This document shows positions 34,434 through 43,444 of a DNA stretch of 64,000 nucleotides, piece by piece. The stretch covers positions 646,328 to 710,327 of the forward strand of contig NZ_CP024808.1 in NCBI RefSeq assembly GCF_002787055.1, written 5' to 3'. Below the pieces are notes generated by a model, which worked only from the letters and a program-made list of their open reading frames with translations, was not told where the DNA came from and did no database searches. Position 1 is the stretch's first letter; each line of letters starts with the position of its first letter. A program made the translations under genes and the position numbers. Source of the stretch: Candidatus Nitrosotenuis aquarius. Its GTDB lineage: Archaea; Thermoproteota; Nitrososphaeria; Nitrososphaerales; Nitrosopumilaceae.

Positions 34434-35876
34434 TTGTCGGAAGCACTAATTGACAAGACAATACTGCAGATTCAGCAGAAAAAATTTGAATATATTGAGC
34501 TGTGGTTTGTAGACATTTTTGGCGAGCTTCACGCACTCAACATTCCGTCGTATTCTTTGGGCGAGGAACATTTTCGATATGGGCTGCAAAAGCTTGATGC
34601 AAGCTCAATTAGGGGCTTCAAGTCAGTTGACGACTCGGACTTGTTGCTCATGCCGGACGCCTCTACACTGAGAGAGCTTCCCACGTATTATGACGAGAGC
34701 AGAAAAACCGCGCGCATTTTTGTCGACATTTACGACAAAAAGGGCTCAGAGGTCTGCAGGTTCAACAAGGATTCCAGAGGAATTGTTCGCAAGGCGCAAT
34801 CAGAAATGGAAAAACTTGGGTTCACGCAGACCAGGTTCGGTCCCGAGATAGAGTTTTTTGTATTTGATTCCATACGGCTTTTTCCTGCGGCAAATTCCAT
34901 GTGGTCATCTGGTACAGTTGGATATTCAATAAAATCAGTAGAGGCGCCATGGTCGCAGGAAAACACTTCGCTTGACCCAAAAGACGGCTATTACACAGCA
35001 AAGCCAAAGGACACGTTAGACACAATACGAAAGGACATCTGCGACGACATTCACAGGTATTTTGGCGTCAATGTAGAGGCCCACCACCACGAGGTAGCAT
35101 CCTCTGGCCAGTGTGAAATCAACATACGGCACGACCAGATGCTGCCAATGGCAGACATGATAATCTCAATTAAGAATTTGATAAAGATGAAGGCAAGGCA
35201 TTACGGCAAAGTCGCGACGTTTATGCCAAAACCGATTTACGGAGACAATGCATCTGCAATGCACATACACCATAGCGTCTTTGCGGATTCGCAAAATGTT
35301 TTCTATGATCAGAATGATACGGTTGCAGGCCTCAGTCAGACTGCAAGATACTACATCGGAGGCATACTGGATCATGCGCCTGCCCTGTCTGCAATAGCAA
35401 ACCCGACTACAAACTCGTACAAGAGACTTGTTCCAGGATATGAGGCCCCAGTAGGCATTTGTTGGGGCCTAAGCAATAGAACCGCCGCAATAAGAATTCC
35501 AAAAACGTTCAATGAGAGCAGTGCCTCAAAACGCATTGAATATCGTGTCCCAGATCCCACCGCCAACATTTACCTATTAGAGTCGGCGATTTTGCTTGCG
35601 GGAATTGACGGAATAAAAAGAAAAATCGATCCCGGCAGCCCAGTGGAGGAAAGTGTCTATGCAATGACCCCGCAGAAACTAAGGGAACACAATGTCAGGT
35701 TTCTCCCATCGAGTCTCAAAGAGTCCCTTGACGCATTGTGCTCAGACAGTGGATTTTTGAGCCAGGTCTTTACGGACGAATTTCTGGATACGTATTGTTC
35801 TCTAAAATACAAGGAGTATTCCTTGTTTGCGCAAACGCCCACGGTGTGGGAGATTGCAAAATATTCTGACATGTGA
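34434..35876 (+). CDS. glnA: Glutamine synthetase type I
   Basis: The 480-residue protein starts at TTG 34434. It contains the beta-grasp N-terminal domain (E-L-W-F-V-D-I-F-G) and the catalytic signatures F-G-P-E-I-E-F-F-V-F, E-V-A-S-S-G-Q-C-E-I-N, the ATP/glutamate site M-H-I-H-H-S and N-S-Y-K-R-L-V-P-G-Y-E-A-P-V. It makes glutamine from glutamate and ammonium, the main ammonium entry in ammonia-oxidising archaea. No adenylylation-site signature is obvious at the C-terminus. It ends a run of co-directional overlapping genes starting with kamA. Confidence 0.95.
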   Translation: MSEALIDKTILQIQQKKFEYIELWFVDIFGELHALNIPSYSLGEEHFRYGLQKLDASSIRGFKSVDDSDLLLMPDASTLRELPTYYDESRKTARIFVDIYDKKGSEVCRFNKDSRGIVRKAQSEMEKLGFTQTRFGPEIEFFVFDSIRLFPAANSMWSSGTVGYSIKSVEAPWSQENTSLDPKDGYYTAKPKDTLDTIRKDICDDIHRYFGVNVEAHHHEVASSGQCEINIRHDQMLPMADMIISIKNLIKMKARHYGKVATFMPKPIYGDNASAMHIHHSVFADSQNVFYDQNDTVAGLSQTARYYIGGILDHAPALSAIANPTTNSYKRLVPGYEAPVGICWGLSNRTAAIRIPKTFNESSASKRIEYRVPDPTANIYLLESAILLAGIDGIKRKIDPGSPVEESVYAMTPQKLREHNVRFLPSSLKESLDALCSDSGFLSQVFTDEFLDTYCSLKYKEYSLFAQTPTVWEIAKYSDM

Positions 35877-37181
35877 TTAGGTTGTATTTTGTATGTCTGG
35901 ATCTTTTGGCATCTGTGATTTTGCCCTGCTCAGCGCGACAGTAGTAATTATGACTGAGCTTAGTATTACCACAAAAACAATCTGCGGGTAATATTCCGCG
36001 TTTTGTAGGCCCATCGTGAGTGGGATTGTTGCCATCACGGCAGCTGCAAGACCCCGTGGAATCATTGCTATTGTGACTAGATTGTCAAACTTGGGGAATT
36101 TTTTGCGAAGCGATATTGAGACTATTGGGATTCTTGTGGCATAGATGAGAATTGCGCCTATTACGCCAAATATGATGAATTCTATTCGGCCCAGCGTTGC
36201 AAGCAGGCCTACGAACACAAAGAAAAACGAGCGGACAAGAAAGGTCAGCTGGTTGTGGGTCGGATCGTCCAGAGAAATCTCTGGCAGCTTGAATTTGAGG
36301 CGTTTTGATAATACCTGCTTGTTGCCAAGCATCAGGCCAAAAATCAGGGGCGCCAGAGCACCGGTTCCGCCAAGGGATTTTTCTGCAAAAAATATCACAA
36401 ACAATATTCCAATTGTGAGCATGTAGGAGTGTTGCGCATTTTTGAATTTGGTGGTGACATATGCCCATGGTATCCCTATTGCAAACCCAAGCAACAGTCC
36501 AACCCCGATTGATTTTGCAAATGACGATACTGCAACTGCCGGATCAAACACTCCTGAAACCAGCATCTCGATTAGGACAAACGCAGTAATGGTGACAAGA
36601 ATGTCAGTCATTGCAGACTCTAAAGAGAGCATGGATCTTGTCTGATCAGAAATAGGAAACCTTCGCACCAGGCCGAACACAATAATCGAGCTGCTTCCCC
36701 CAACTATTACTCCAAGCAGGATGCTTTCGATTAATCCCCACTGCAACCCATAGAATGCAACAAGCGTCACTGAAAATATCGAGGCCAAAAAGCCAAGAAT
36801 TGCAAGGACCAGCGCATAGTGCGCAGTTTTGACCACATTTCTAATATCCAGATTAAGGCCGCCATCAAACATTATGAGAATAAGTGCAACTGCAGCAAAA
36901 TACGGCACAACATCAATTACGGTGCTTGTCGGGATTATGCCAAGCACTGGCCCTATGACCACCCCGAGGACCATCAAAAACGCAATGTCCGGAATCCCGG
37001 TTTTCCTAAAGAATGCTTCTCCTGCGACGCCCAAAAAAATGATTATTGCGCCTGCAAGCAACAACACCGGTGCAGACATGATTTCACCAATAAGAGGCTC
37101 AAACTTTGGCATGGAATCCTGAAATTTGAAGAGGTTTTCCAAAGCAGGCCCAAGATTATTTATGATTTGATCATGTTCCAC
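35877..37181 (-). CDS. CPA1-type sodium/proton antiporter
   Basis: The 434-residue protein has about twelve helices and a short hydrophilic C-terminus. L-S-L-E-S-A-M-T-D-I-L-V in the middle corresponds to the CPA1 ion-site helix, with Asp as the transporting acid, and F-D-G-G-L-N-L and G-G-S-S-S-I-I-V-F-G match the family. It would exchange cytosolic Na+ (or K+) for protons. It is convergent with glnA with no gap and divergent from purM; the 137 bases between contain the promoters of both. Confidence 0.9.
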   Translation of the reverse strand: MEHDQIINNLGPALENLFKFQDSMPKFEPLIGEIMSAPVLLLAGAIIIFLGVAGEAFFRKTGIPDIAFLMVLGVVIGPVLGIIPTSTVIDVVPYFAAVALILIMFDGGLNLDIRNVVKTAHYALVLAILGFLASIFSVTLVAFYGLQWGLIESILLGVIVGGSSSIIVFGLVRRFPISDQTRSMLSLESAMTDILVTITAFVLIEMLVSGVFDPAVAVSSFAKSIGVGLLLGFAIGIPWAYVTTKFKNAQHSYMLTIGILFVIFFAEKSLGGTGALAPLIFGLMLGNKQVLSKRLKFKLPEISLDDPTHNQLTFLVRSFFFVFVGLLATLGRIEFIIFGVIGAILIYATRIPIVSISLRKKFPKFDNLVTIAMIPRGLAAAVMATIPLTMGLQNAEYYPQIVFVVILSSVIITTVALSRAKSQMPKDPDIQNTT

Positions 37182-37318
37182 AATTTTTTGTATCAGGCAT
37201 CACTTAAAAATGTGAAACGCCCAAATGGCAGATTTGTAAAATCACAAATTAAGATCCGGATGAATCTGCGCAGTGTGAATTTGGAATGTATATGTAGAGA
37301 GTATAGAATTAGAAAACC

Positions 37319-38326
37319 ATGATAACCTACAAGTCCGCAGGAGTCGACGTTTCTAAAATCAAAAAAAGCCAGTCTGCAATTGGAAAAATAATCGCGTCGA
37401 CTCATTCTGGAATGGTCAAGTCTGGATTTGGACACTATGCTGGACTAGTCGGGATTCACGGAGGAAAATACTTGGCGACGCACACCGACGGTGTTGGGAC
37501 CAAAGTACTGATTGCAAATCTGCTAAAAAAATACGACACAATAGGAATCGACTGTGTTGCAATGAATGTCAATGACATAATTTGCATTGGAGCCAAGCCC
37601 GTATCGTTTGTTGATTATATTGCCGCAAACCGAAACAACGAGTCCGTGTTTGTAGAAATCGCAAAGGGGTTGGCAGCTGGTGCAAAAAAATCTGGCGTGC
37701 CAATTGTTGGCGGAGAAACCGCAATCATGCCGGATTTGTTTGAGGAAAAGAAATTTGCGTTTGATCTGGCAGGAATGGTTGCAGGCCTAGTTGACAAGAC
37801 CAAGCTAATCCTTGGAAACAAGATCAAGCCAGGCGATGCAATAATTGGAATTGCAAGCACCGGAATCCACTCCAATGGTTATTCACTGGCAAGAAAGGTC
37901 CTGCTAAAGAAATATTCAGTTTCAGATAATGTCAGAGGAGTGGGCAAAATCGGCCATGCAATGCTGACACCTACTGAGATCTATGTTAAGCCGGTCTTGG
38001 ATGTAATATCGCAATGCGAGGTGCACGGCCTGGCAAACATCACGGGGGGCGCATTTACCAAGCTTTTGAGGCTAAAAAAGACTGGATTTGTGCTAGATAT
38101 GATGCCAGAACCGCCAAAGATAATGCAGTTAATAGAAAATCTCGGAGTACCATACGAGGAAATGTACAAGACATTCAACATGGGCGTAGGATTCTGCACC
38201 ATAGCGCCAAAAAGTCAGGTAAACAAGATAATGTCAATTTACAAAAAGCACAAACTAGTATCATATGAGATTGGCCACATTTCTGCAAAAGTCGGCGTCT
38301 TTTTGGACGACAAAAAGCTGGCGTAG
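37319..38326 (+). CDS. purM: Phosphoribosylformylglycinamidine cyclo-ligase
   Basis: The 335-residue product is AIR synthetase: Y-K-S-A-G-V-D-V at the N-terminus, H-T-D-G-V-G-T-K, D-C-V-A-M-N-V-N-D, G-G-E-T-A-I-M-P-D and S-T-G-I-H-S-N-G-Y-S-L. It closes the imidazole ring of AIR in purine synthesis, using ATP. Length agrees with the family. It is monocistronic by spacing: 53 bases to the antiporter gene that follows. Confidence 0.95.
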   Translation: MITYKSAGVDVSKIKKSQSAIGKIIASTHSGMVKSGFGHYAGLVGIHGGKYLATHTDGVGTKVLIANLLKKYDTIGIDCVAMNVNDIICIGAKPVSFVDYIAANRNNESVFVEIAKGLAAGAKKSGVPIVGGETAIMPDLFEEKKFAFDLAGMVAGLVDKTKLILGNKIKPGDAIIGIASTGIHSNGYSLARKVLLKKYSVSDNVRGVGKIGHAMLTPTEIYVKPVLDVISQCEVHGLANITGGAFTKLLRLKKTGFVLDMMPEPPKIMQLIENLGVPYEEMYKTFNMGVGFCTIAPKSQVNKIMSIYKKHKLVSYEIGHISAKVGVFLDDKKLA

Positions 38327-38379
38327 CGTCACGCTCGTATCATTTTTAATCTATAACATTTTATCAAATTAAGGGAAAA

Positions 38380-39591
38380 ATGGAATCGCATTTCGTTCAG
38401 GTTATTATTTCTGTCTGTGTTTTGCTTTTTGCCGCCAAGCTCATGGCGGAATTGTTTGTCAGGATACGACTGCCAATAGTGCTTGGCGAGCTGCTTGCAG
38501 GAATGATAGTTGGACCGTTTGCAATTGGCGCATTTTTGATGTTCCAGGGAGAACACCTAGTTGTACTCACAGAGGAGGTAAAGATTCTGGGCGAAATCGG
38601 TGCAATAGTAATTTTGTTCATGGCTGGCCTGGAGATGACCCCAAAGGAATTCATCCGAGGCGGCAAGGCGTCATTTACTGTCGGAACGCTAGGCGTTGTG
38701 GTCCCATTCTTTGTCGGGTTTTTGGTATTCCAGTTCTTTGGCTTTGACGCATTACAAGCAATGCTGGTAGCAACTGCACTCACCGCAACAAGCATTGCAA
38801 TTTCTGTTCAGGTACTAAGCGAATTTGGCAAGCTAAAAACTCCGGAAGCTCGACTTATCATAGGAGCTGCAGTAATTGACGACATTTTGGCAATTGCGGT
38901 ATTGTCTGTTGTGACATCAATTGGCGGAAGCGGAGCCGAAGTGGACATCACAGATGCGGTCTTTACAATATTCAAGGTTCTGGCGTTCTTTGCAGCCATG
39001 GCAATTGCTGCGATATTTCTAGTTCCTCGCATGGTCAACTCGAAAATGTGGAAGGCAAGCGGAAGCATTGAGGGAATTGTGACTGCGGCGTTCTTTGGTG
39101 CTGCGGGCCTAGCTGCATGGATTGGTTTGTCGCCGATTTTGGGCTCGTTTGTTGTCGGCATGGCACTATCTACTACAAAAGTCTTTGAACGTGTGGAGCA
39201 CTATATCGGAAAATTGGGTCTGATTTTTGCGCCATTGTTCTTTGCAATAATCGGCGCCCAGGTTGATTTCCGTGGAATAAATGCAGAAGTGTTGTTAATT
39301 GGCGCAGTAATAATTGGTGTTGCAATAGCTACCAAGCTGATGGGATGTAGTCTGCCTGCAATGCTGTTTTTGAAAAACAAGGCCCAGTCAAGGCGGGTTG
39401 GAATTGCGATGATTTCCAGAGGCGAGGTAGGCCTCATTGTTGCAGGAGTCGGCTTGTCCAGCGGAGTATTGATGCCAAACATTTACACTACTATTGTAAT
39501 CATGGTAGCAGTAACGTCACTGATTACACCGATTTGGTTAAAGCTGGAATATCGAAAAGACATGCAGCAAAATCCCGCCACTCAGAATTAG
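38380..39591 (+). CDS. CPA2-type cation/proton antiporter
   Basis: The 403-residue membrane protein has about twelve helices. The CPA2 double-aspartate motif is present in A-V-I-D-D-I-L-A-I, and L-G-E-L-L-A-G-M-I-V-G-P and M-A-G-L-E-M fit the KefB/GerN group. No TrkA-N domain is attached. It would exchange Na+ or K+ for protons. Together with the CPA1 protein on the other side of purM, the cell encodes two different antiporters within 4 kb. Confidence 0.9.
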   Translation: MESHFVQVIISVCVLLFAAKLMAELFVRIRLPIVLGELLAGMIVGPFAIGAFLMFQGEHLVVLTEEVKILGEIGAIVILFMAGLEMTPKEFIRGGKASFTVGTLGVVVPFFVGFLVFQFFGFDALQAMLVATALTATSIAISVQVLSEFGKLKTPEARLIIGAAVIDDILAIAVLSVVTSIGGSGAEVDITDAVFTIFKVLAFFAAMAIAAIFLVPRMVNSKMWKASGSIEGIVTAAFFGAAGLAAWIGLSPILGSFVVGMALSTTKVFERVEHYIGKLGLIFAPLFFAIIGAQVDFRGINAEVLLIGAVIIGVAIATKLMGCSLPAMLFLKNKAQSRRVGIAMISRGEVGLIVAGVGLSSGVLMPNIYTTIVIMVAVTSLITPIWLKLEYRKDMQQNPATQN

Positions 39592-39620
39592 ATCGCATCG
39601 TATCGATAAATATTAAATTA

Positions 39621-39637
39621 GAGCGACCAAGTCGCTC
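39621..39637 (+). promoter_or_regulatory. Perfect hairpin/operator between TATA-like element and start codon
   Basis: GAGCGAC-CAA-GTCGCTC is a perfect 7-bp inverted repeat with a three-base spacer. It lies 5 bases before the TTG start of the zinc/Lys-rich protein and just after an A/T-rich TATA-like stretch (39605-39620), so it covers the expected transcription start. An operator or a 5' RNA hairpin are both possible. Confidence 0.6.
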
Positions 39638-39642
39638 ATTCA

Positions 39643-40011
39643 TTGGCTGATGAAAACTTTGTAGACATGTGTGCCGTCTGCAAGCAAGGCGTTCCAAAAG
39701 AAACAATGGTCTACCAGAAAGGACGCGTCTTTCATCCGCAGTGCTTTGAATCTCAGGGAAGCACATTTCCAGCAATAGACCCAGACTTGGCGCAACTATC
39801 TGCCAAGACGCGAGTGGAGCTGGTGCAGATGAAAAACCTCAAGGCAAGAGCAGATGCTGGATTGTTATCGCCACCCAAACCAAAGGCTGCAAAGAAGAAA
39901 TCTTCCAAAAAAGCCAAGAAAAAGACAAAGAATGTAAAGAAAACCAAATCAAAGAAATCCAAGCCAAAGGCAAAGCGCTCCAAGAAACGAGCCTCAAAGA
40001 GACGACAATAA
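39643..40011 (+). CDS. Zinc-finger protein with a long lysine-rich tail
   Basis: The 122-residue product starts at TTG 39643. The N-terminal half is a LIM-like single zinc finger (C-A-V-C ... H-P-Q-C-F) followed by a short helix, and the final 45 residues are almost entirely K, S, A, P and R in repeats such as P-K-A-A-K-K-K. The tail resembles histone H1-type or ribosomal tails and must bind nucleic acid nonspecifically. The family appears restricted to this lineage as far as I can recall. A chromatin or RNA role is inference. Confidence 0.75.
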   Translation: MADENFVDMCAVCKQGVPKETMVYQKGRVFHPQCFESQGSTFPAIDPDLAQLSAKTRVELVQMKNLKARADAGLLSPPKPKAAKKKSSKKAKKKTKNVKKTKSKKSKPKAKRSKKRASKRRQ

Positions 40012-40050
40012 TTCTAAGAAATTTAAGGCCAGATTCACATTTTCAAGACA

Positions 40051-41625
40051 ATGCCCAGCGCAACATTTTCACAAGCATGTGTAGAGATTTCACAAAACCT
40101 CCTCTCAATACAGGATGCCACAAAAGACCAGATCAAATCGCAGATAAAAAAAATCTGCACAAAATATGCCCTGGAGAGAATCCCAAAGAACCACGAGATA
40201 CTGTCTACAGTTTCCGGAAATGATTACACTAGGCTGCAAAAAATATTGCTAAAAAAACCAGTCAAGACAGCATCTGGTGTTGCAGTGATTGCATTGATGC
40301 CAAAGCCATATGCATGCCCGCACGGCAGATGCACGTATTGTCCCGGCGGAATTGAATTTAATTCTCCAAATTCCTATACCGGTAATGAACCGTCAACGAT
40401 TAACGCAATTGAAAACCAGTACGACCCAAAAAAACAGATCATAAACAAGCTTGACAAGCTTGTAGCATACGGCCACGACCCATCCAAGATGGAATTAGTT
40501 ATTGTCGGCGGGACATTTCTTTTCATGCCAAAGGACTATCAGACAAATTTCATAAAATCATGTTATGATGCTCTAAATGGATTTGACTCTACCACTCTTG
40601 AAGAGGCAAAACAAGCAAACGAAACAGCACAAATCCGCAATGTCGGGTTCACTATAGAGACAAAGCCGGACTATTGCAAGGAAGAACATATCGATATGAT
40701 GCTTGACTATGGAGTCACCAGAATTGAAATTGGCGTGCAGAGCCTGCAAGAATCGGTGTATAAAATTGTCAACCGCGGCCACACATACTCTGATGTAGTG
40801 GAATCGTTCCAGATTTCAAAGGATGCAGGCTACAAGATAGTAGCGCATATGATGCCAGGACTGCCCACAGTCACTCCTGAAACTGACATTTCGGATTTTA
40901 AGAAACTGTTCTCAGATGATTCGCTAAAACCAGACATGCTCAAGATTTACCCGTCGCTTGTATTACAGCACACACCAATGTACCAGGACTATCTACAGGG
41001 AAAATATACGCCATACTCCGATGATGACATGATCCATGTCCTAATGGAATTAAAGAAAAACATTCCAAGGTGGGTAAGAATAATGCGGGTCCAGAGAGAG
41101 ATTGGCCCAAATGAAATCATTGCTGGGCCAAAATCAGGCAACCTGCGACAAATAGTGCTTGAGAGACTCAAAAAGCACGGCATGGCCTGCAAGTGCATTC
41201 GATGTCGTGAAGTTGGATTTACTACACAGCCACAGCAAGAGACCAGACTCCGCCGGGAAGACTATACCTCGTCTGGCGGAGAGGAAGTGTTTTTGTCATA
41301 TGATGATTCGCTGGACAGAATATACGGATTTTTGAGATTGCGCAAGCCAAGCTCCAAGGCTCACAGAAAAGAAATAACGCAAGAGGCCTGCATTGTACGG
41401 GAGCTGCACGTATATGGAAAATCACTCAAAATTGGAGAGCGAGAAGATGGACAAATACAACACTCTGGTCTGGGCAAGAACCTAATGAGTGAGGCAGAGA
41501 AGATCTCGCGCGAAGAGTTTGATGCCAGAAAACTCTTGGTAATATCTGCAGTAGGCACCCGCGAATATTATAGAAAAATTGGATACACTTTAGATGGTCC
41601 ATATATGGCAAAAAAACTAGAGTGA
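40051..41625 (+). CDS. elp3: Elongator-type tRNA uridine-34 carboxymethyltransferase Elp3
   Basis: The 524-residue protein carries the Elp3 radical SAM motif C-P-H-G-R-C-T-Y-C-P-G-G (Cys89, 94, 97), the E-I-G-V-Q-S segment, a zinc-binding Cys-rich part (C-K-C-I-R-C-R-E-V-G) and a GNAT acetyltransferase domain at the end (G-L-G-K-N-L-M-S-E-A-E). It modifies the wobble uridine of tRNAs such as tRNA-Lys with acetyl-CoA-derived carboxymethyl. Its stop overlaps the lysS start (GTGA), so the two are translated together. Confidence 0.95.
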   Translation: MPSATFSQACVEISQNLLSIQDATKDQIKSQIKKICTKYALERIPKNHEILSTVSGNDYTRLQKILLKKPVKTASGVAVIALMPKPYACPHGRCTYCPGGIEFNSPNSYTGNEPSTINAIENQYDPKKQIINKLDKLVAYGHDPSKMELVIVGGTFLFMPKDYQTNFIKSCYDALNGFDSTTLEEAKQANETAQIRNVGFTIETKPDYCKEEHIDMMLDYGVTRIEIGVQSLQESVYKIVNRGHTYSDVVESFQISKDAGYKIVAHMMPGLPTVTPETDISDFKKLFSDDSLKPDMLKIYPSLVLQHTPMYQDYLQGKYTPYSDDDMIHVLMELKKNIPRWVRIMRVQREIGPNEIIAGPKSGNLRQIVLERLKKHGMACKCIRCREVGFTTQPQQETRLRREDYTSSGGEEVFLSYDDSLDRIYGFLRLRKPSSKAHRKEITQEACIVRELHVYGKSLKIGEREDGQIQHSGLGKNLMSEAEKISREEFDARKLLVISAVGTREYYRKIGYTLDGPYMAKKLE

Positions 41626-43223
41626 GTGACTTGTCAGAAGAAGAAAAAATAATCATAGGTAAGGGAACCTGGATTGACAAGCTTGCATCAGAGATGATAG
41701 AGCGAGAAGAGCGGTTGGGGCGAGACACAAAACTGCTCAAAGTAGAGTCAGGCCTTGGCGCATCCGGCATTCCGCATATTGGTTCACTTGGCGATGCGGT
41801 TCGAGCCTATGGAGTCAAGCTTGCACTGGAAAATCTAGGCTACAAGTCTGATTTGATAGCATATTCTGATGATCTGGATGGCCTCAGAAAGATTCCAGAG
41901 GGCCTGCCAGAGACACTATCAGAACATATTGCAAAGCCAGTGTCTCTAATTCCTGACCCGTTTGGGTGCCATGACTCCTATGGAATGCATATGAGCAGCA
42001 TTCTACTTGACGGATTGGATAAGCTGGGAATAAAATACAATTTCATTCGGGCCCGAGACACTTACAAAAACGGCCTGCTTCGCGACCAAATCCATACAAT
42101 TCTTATCAATTCTGAAAAAATTGGAAACAAGATCGCAGAACTGGTAGGTCAGGAAAAATACCAGAAATTTTTGCCTTACTATCCCGTTTGTGCAAAATGC
42201 AACAGGCTGTACACTGCGCAGTCATACGAGTATGACCAAGAAAGGCGAGTTGTAAAGTACCGATGCGTCGAAGCAGAGATTGGATCAAAAATGCTCAAGG
42301 GTTGCGGCCACGAAGGAGAGGCAGACATTTCAAAGGACTTAGGAAAACTTGCATGGAAGGTAGAATTTGCCGCAAGATGGCATGCATTTGACATTAGGTT
42401 TGAAGCATACGGCAAAGACATCATGGATTCAGTCAAGGTAAACGACTGGGTATCTGAGGAAGTATTAGGCCATCCGCCACCGCACCACGTAAAATATGAA
42501 ATGTTTTTGGACAAGGGCGGCAAGAAAATCTCAAAATCTGCAGGAAATGTCGTTACATCACAGAAATGGTTCAGGTATGGAACGCCAAAGTCCATGTTAC
42601 TATTACTATACAAAAGAATCACAGGTGCGCGCGAGCTAGGCTTTGAGGACATTCCGGCATTAATGGATGAATACAACGAGATAGAGGACGTCTATTTTGG
42701 AAAAATAAAGCTGGAAAATGAGGCAAAGCTGCTCAAGACCAGAGGATTGTACGAGTACACAAATTTGCTAAACCCGCCAAAGACCCCTCCGACGCACGTC
42801 AATTTCAGATTGCTAATAGAATTATGCAGAATCTTCAAGGAAGACAGGAAAAGTCTGGTGACAAAAAAGCTCATCGACTATGGCTCTATCAAAAACTCCG
42901 AGCCCCACATTGAGCAGCTAATCGAGCTAGCAGGAAATTATGCAGACGACTTTGAGGATGAGGAAGCTGCAAAAATAGAAATCAATTCTGAAACCAAAAC
43001 GGCACTCTCCAAGCTTGTCACAATATTAGAATCAGACAGGGATCCAGAAGACTTGCAGAACACAATTTACAACATTGCCAAAGAGAACAATGTCCAGCCA
43101 AAGGACTTTTTCATGGTATTATACCAGATAATAATCAACGCAAGCCGCGGACCAAAAATCGGGCCGTTCATCATGGATATTGGAAGAAAAAAAGTGGCGC
43201 AAACAATATCAAAGCACATCTGA
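41622..43223 (+). CDS. lysS: Class I lysyl-tRNA synthetase
   Basis: The 533-residue product is a class I LysRS: S-G-I-P-H-I-G-S-L-G is the HIGH-type motif, K-I-S-K-S-A-G-N-V the KMSKS-type motif, with a Cys-rich zinc insert (C-A-K-C-N ... C-G-H-E) and helical anticodon domain. The predicted start GTG 41622 overlaps the elp3 stop; a TTG at 41631 is an alternative. It charges tRNA-Lys. No class II LysRS is seen in the window. Confidence 0.94.
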   Translation: MSDLSEEEKIIIGKGTWIDKLASEMIEREERLGRDTKLLKVESGLGASGIPHIGSLGDAVRAYGVKLALENLGYKSDLIAYSDDLDGLRKIPEGLPETLSEHIAKPVSLIPDPFGCHDSYGMHMSSILLDGLDKLGIKYNFIRARDTYKNGLLRDQIHTILINSEKIGNKIAELVGQEKYQKFLPYYPVCAKCNRLYTAQSYEYDQERRVVKYRCVEAEIGSKMLKGCGHEGEADISKDLGKLAWKVEFAARWHAFDIRFEAYGKDIMDSVKVNDWVSEEVLGHPPPHHVKYEMFLDKGGKKISKSAGNVVTSQKWFRYGTPKSMLLLLYKRITGARELGFEDIPALMDEYNEIEDVYFGKIKLENEAKLLKTRGLYEYTNLLNPPKTPPTHVNFRLLIELCRIFKEDRKSLVTKKLIDYGSIKNSEPHIEQLIELAGNYADDFEDEEAAKIEINSETKTALSKLVTILESDRDPEDLQNTIYNIAKENNVQPKDFFMVLYQIIINASRGPKIGPFIMDIGRKKVAQTISKHI

Positions 43224-43224
43224 C

Positions 43225-43410
43225 ATGGCACACAGCGAACACAATAGACCAAGAAAGAGCGGCGGGTTTTTCCTGATAATACTTGGGGCGCTGTTGTTCT
43301 TTATCGCACCGACTTGGTTTTCAGGCGAGCCGCAAACAGGAATTGCACTAATTGTAGTTGGGTTCATAGTTGGCGGCCTTGGGTTCTACCTTCGATTCAT
43401 TCGTAAATAG
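43225..43410 (+). CDS. Small two-helix membrane protein
   Basis: The ATG at 43225, one base after the lysS stop, opens a 61-residue frame. Following a basic N-terminus (H-N-R-P-R-K-S-G-G) there are two membrane helices (about 16-30 and 36-57) separated by a short W-F-S-G-E-P loop. No family is recognised. The tight spacing suggests it is in the elp3-lysS transcript. Confidence 0.7.
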   Translation: MAHSEHNRPRKSGGFFLIILGALLFFIAPTWFSGEPQTGIALIVVGFIVGGLGFYLRFIRK

Positions 43411-43444
43411 TAAAATTCATCTTTGCAATACATGGTGATATCAC

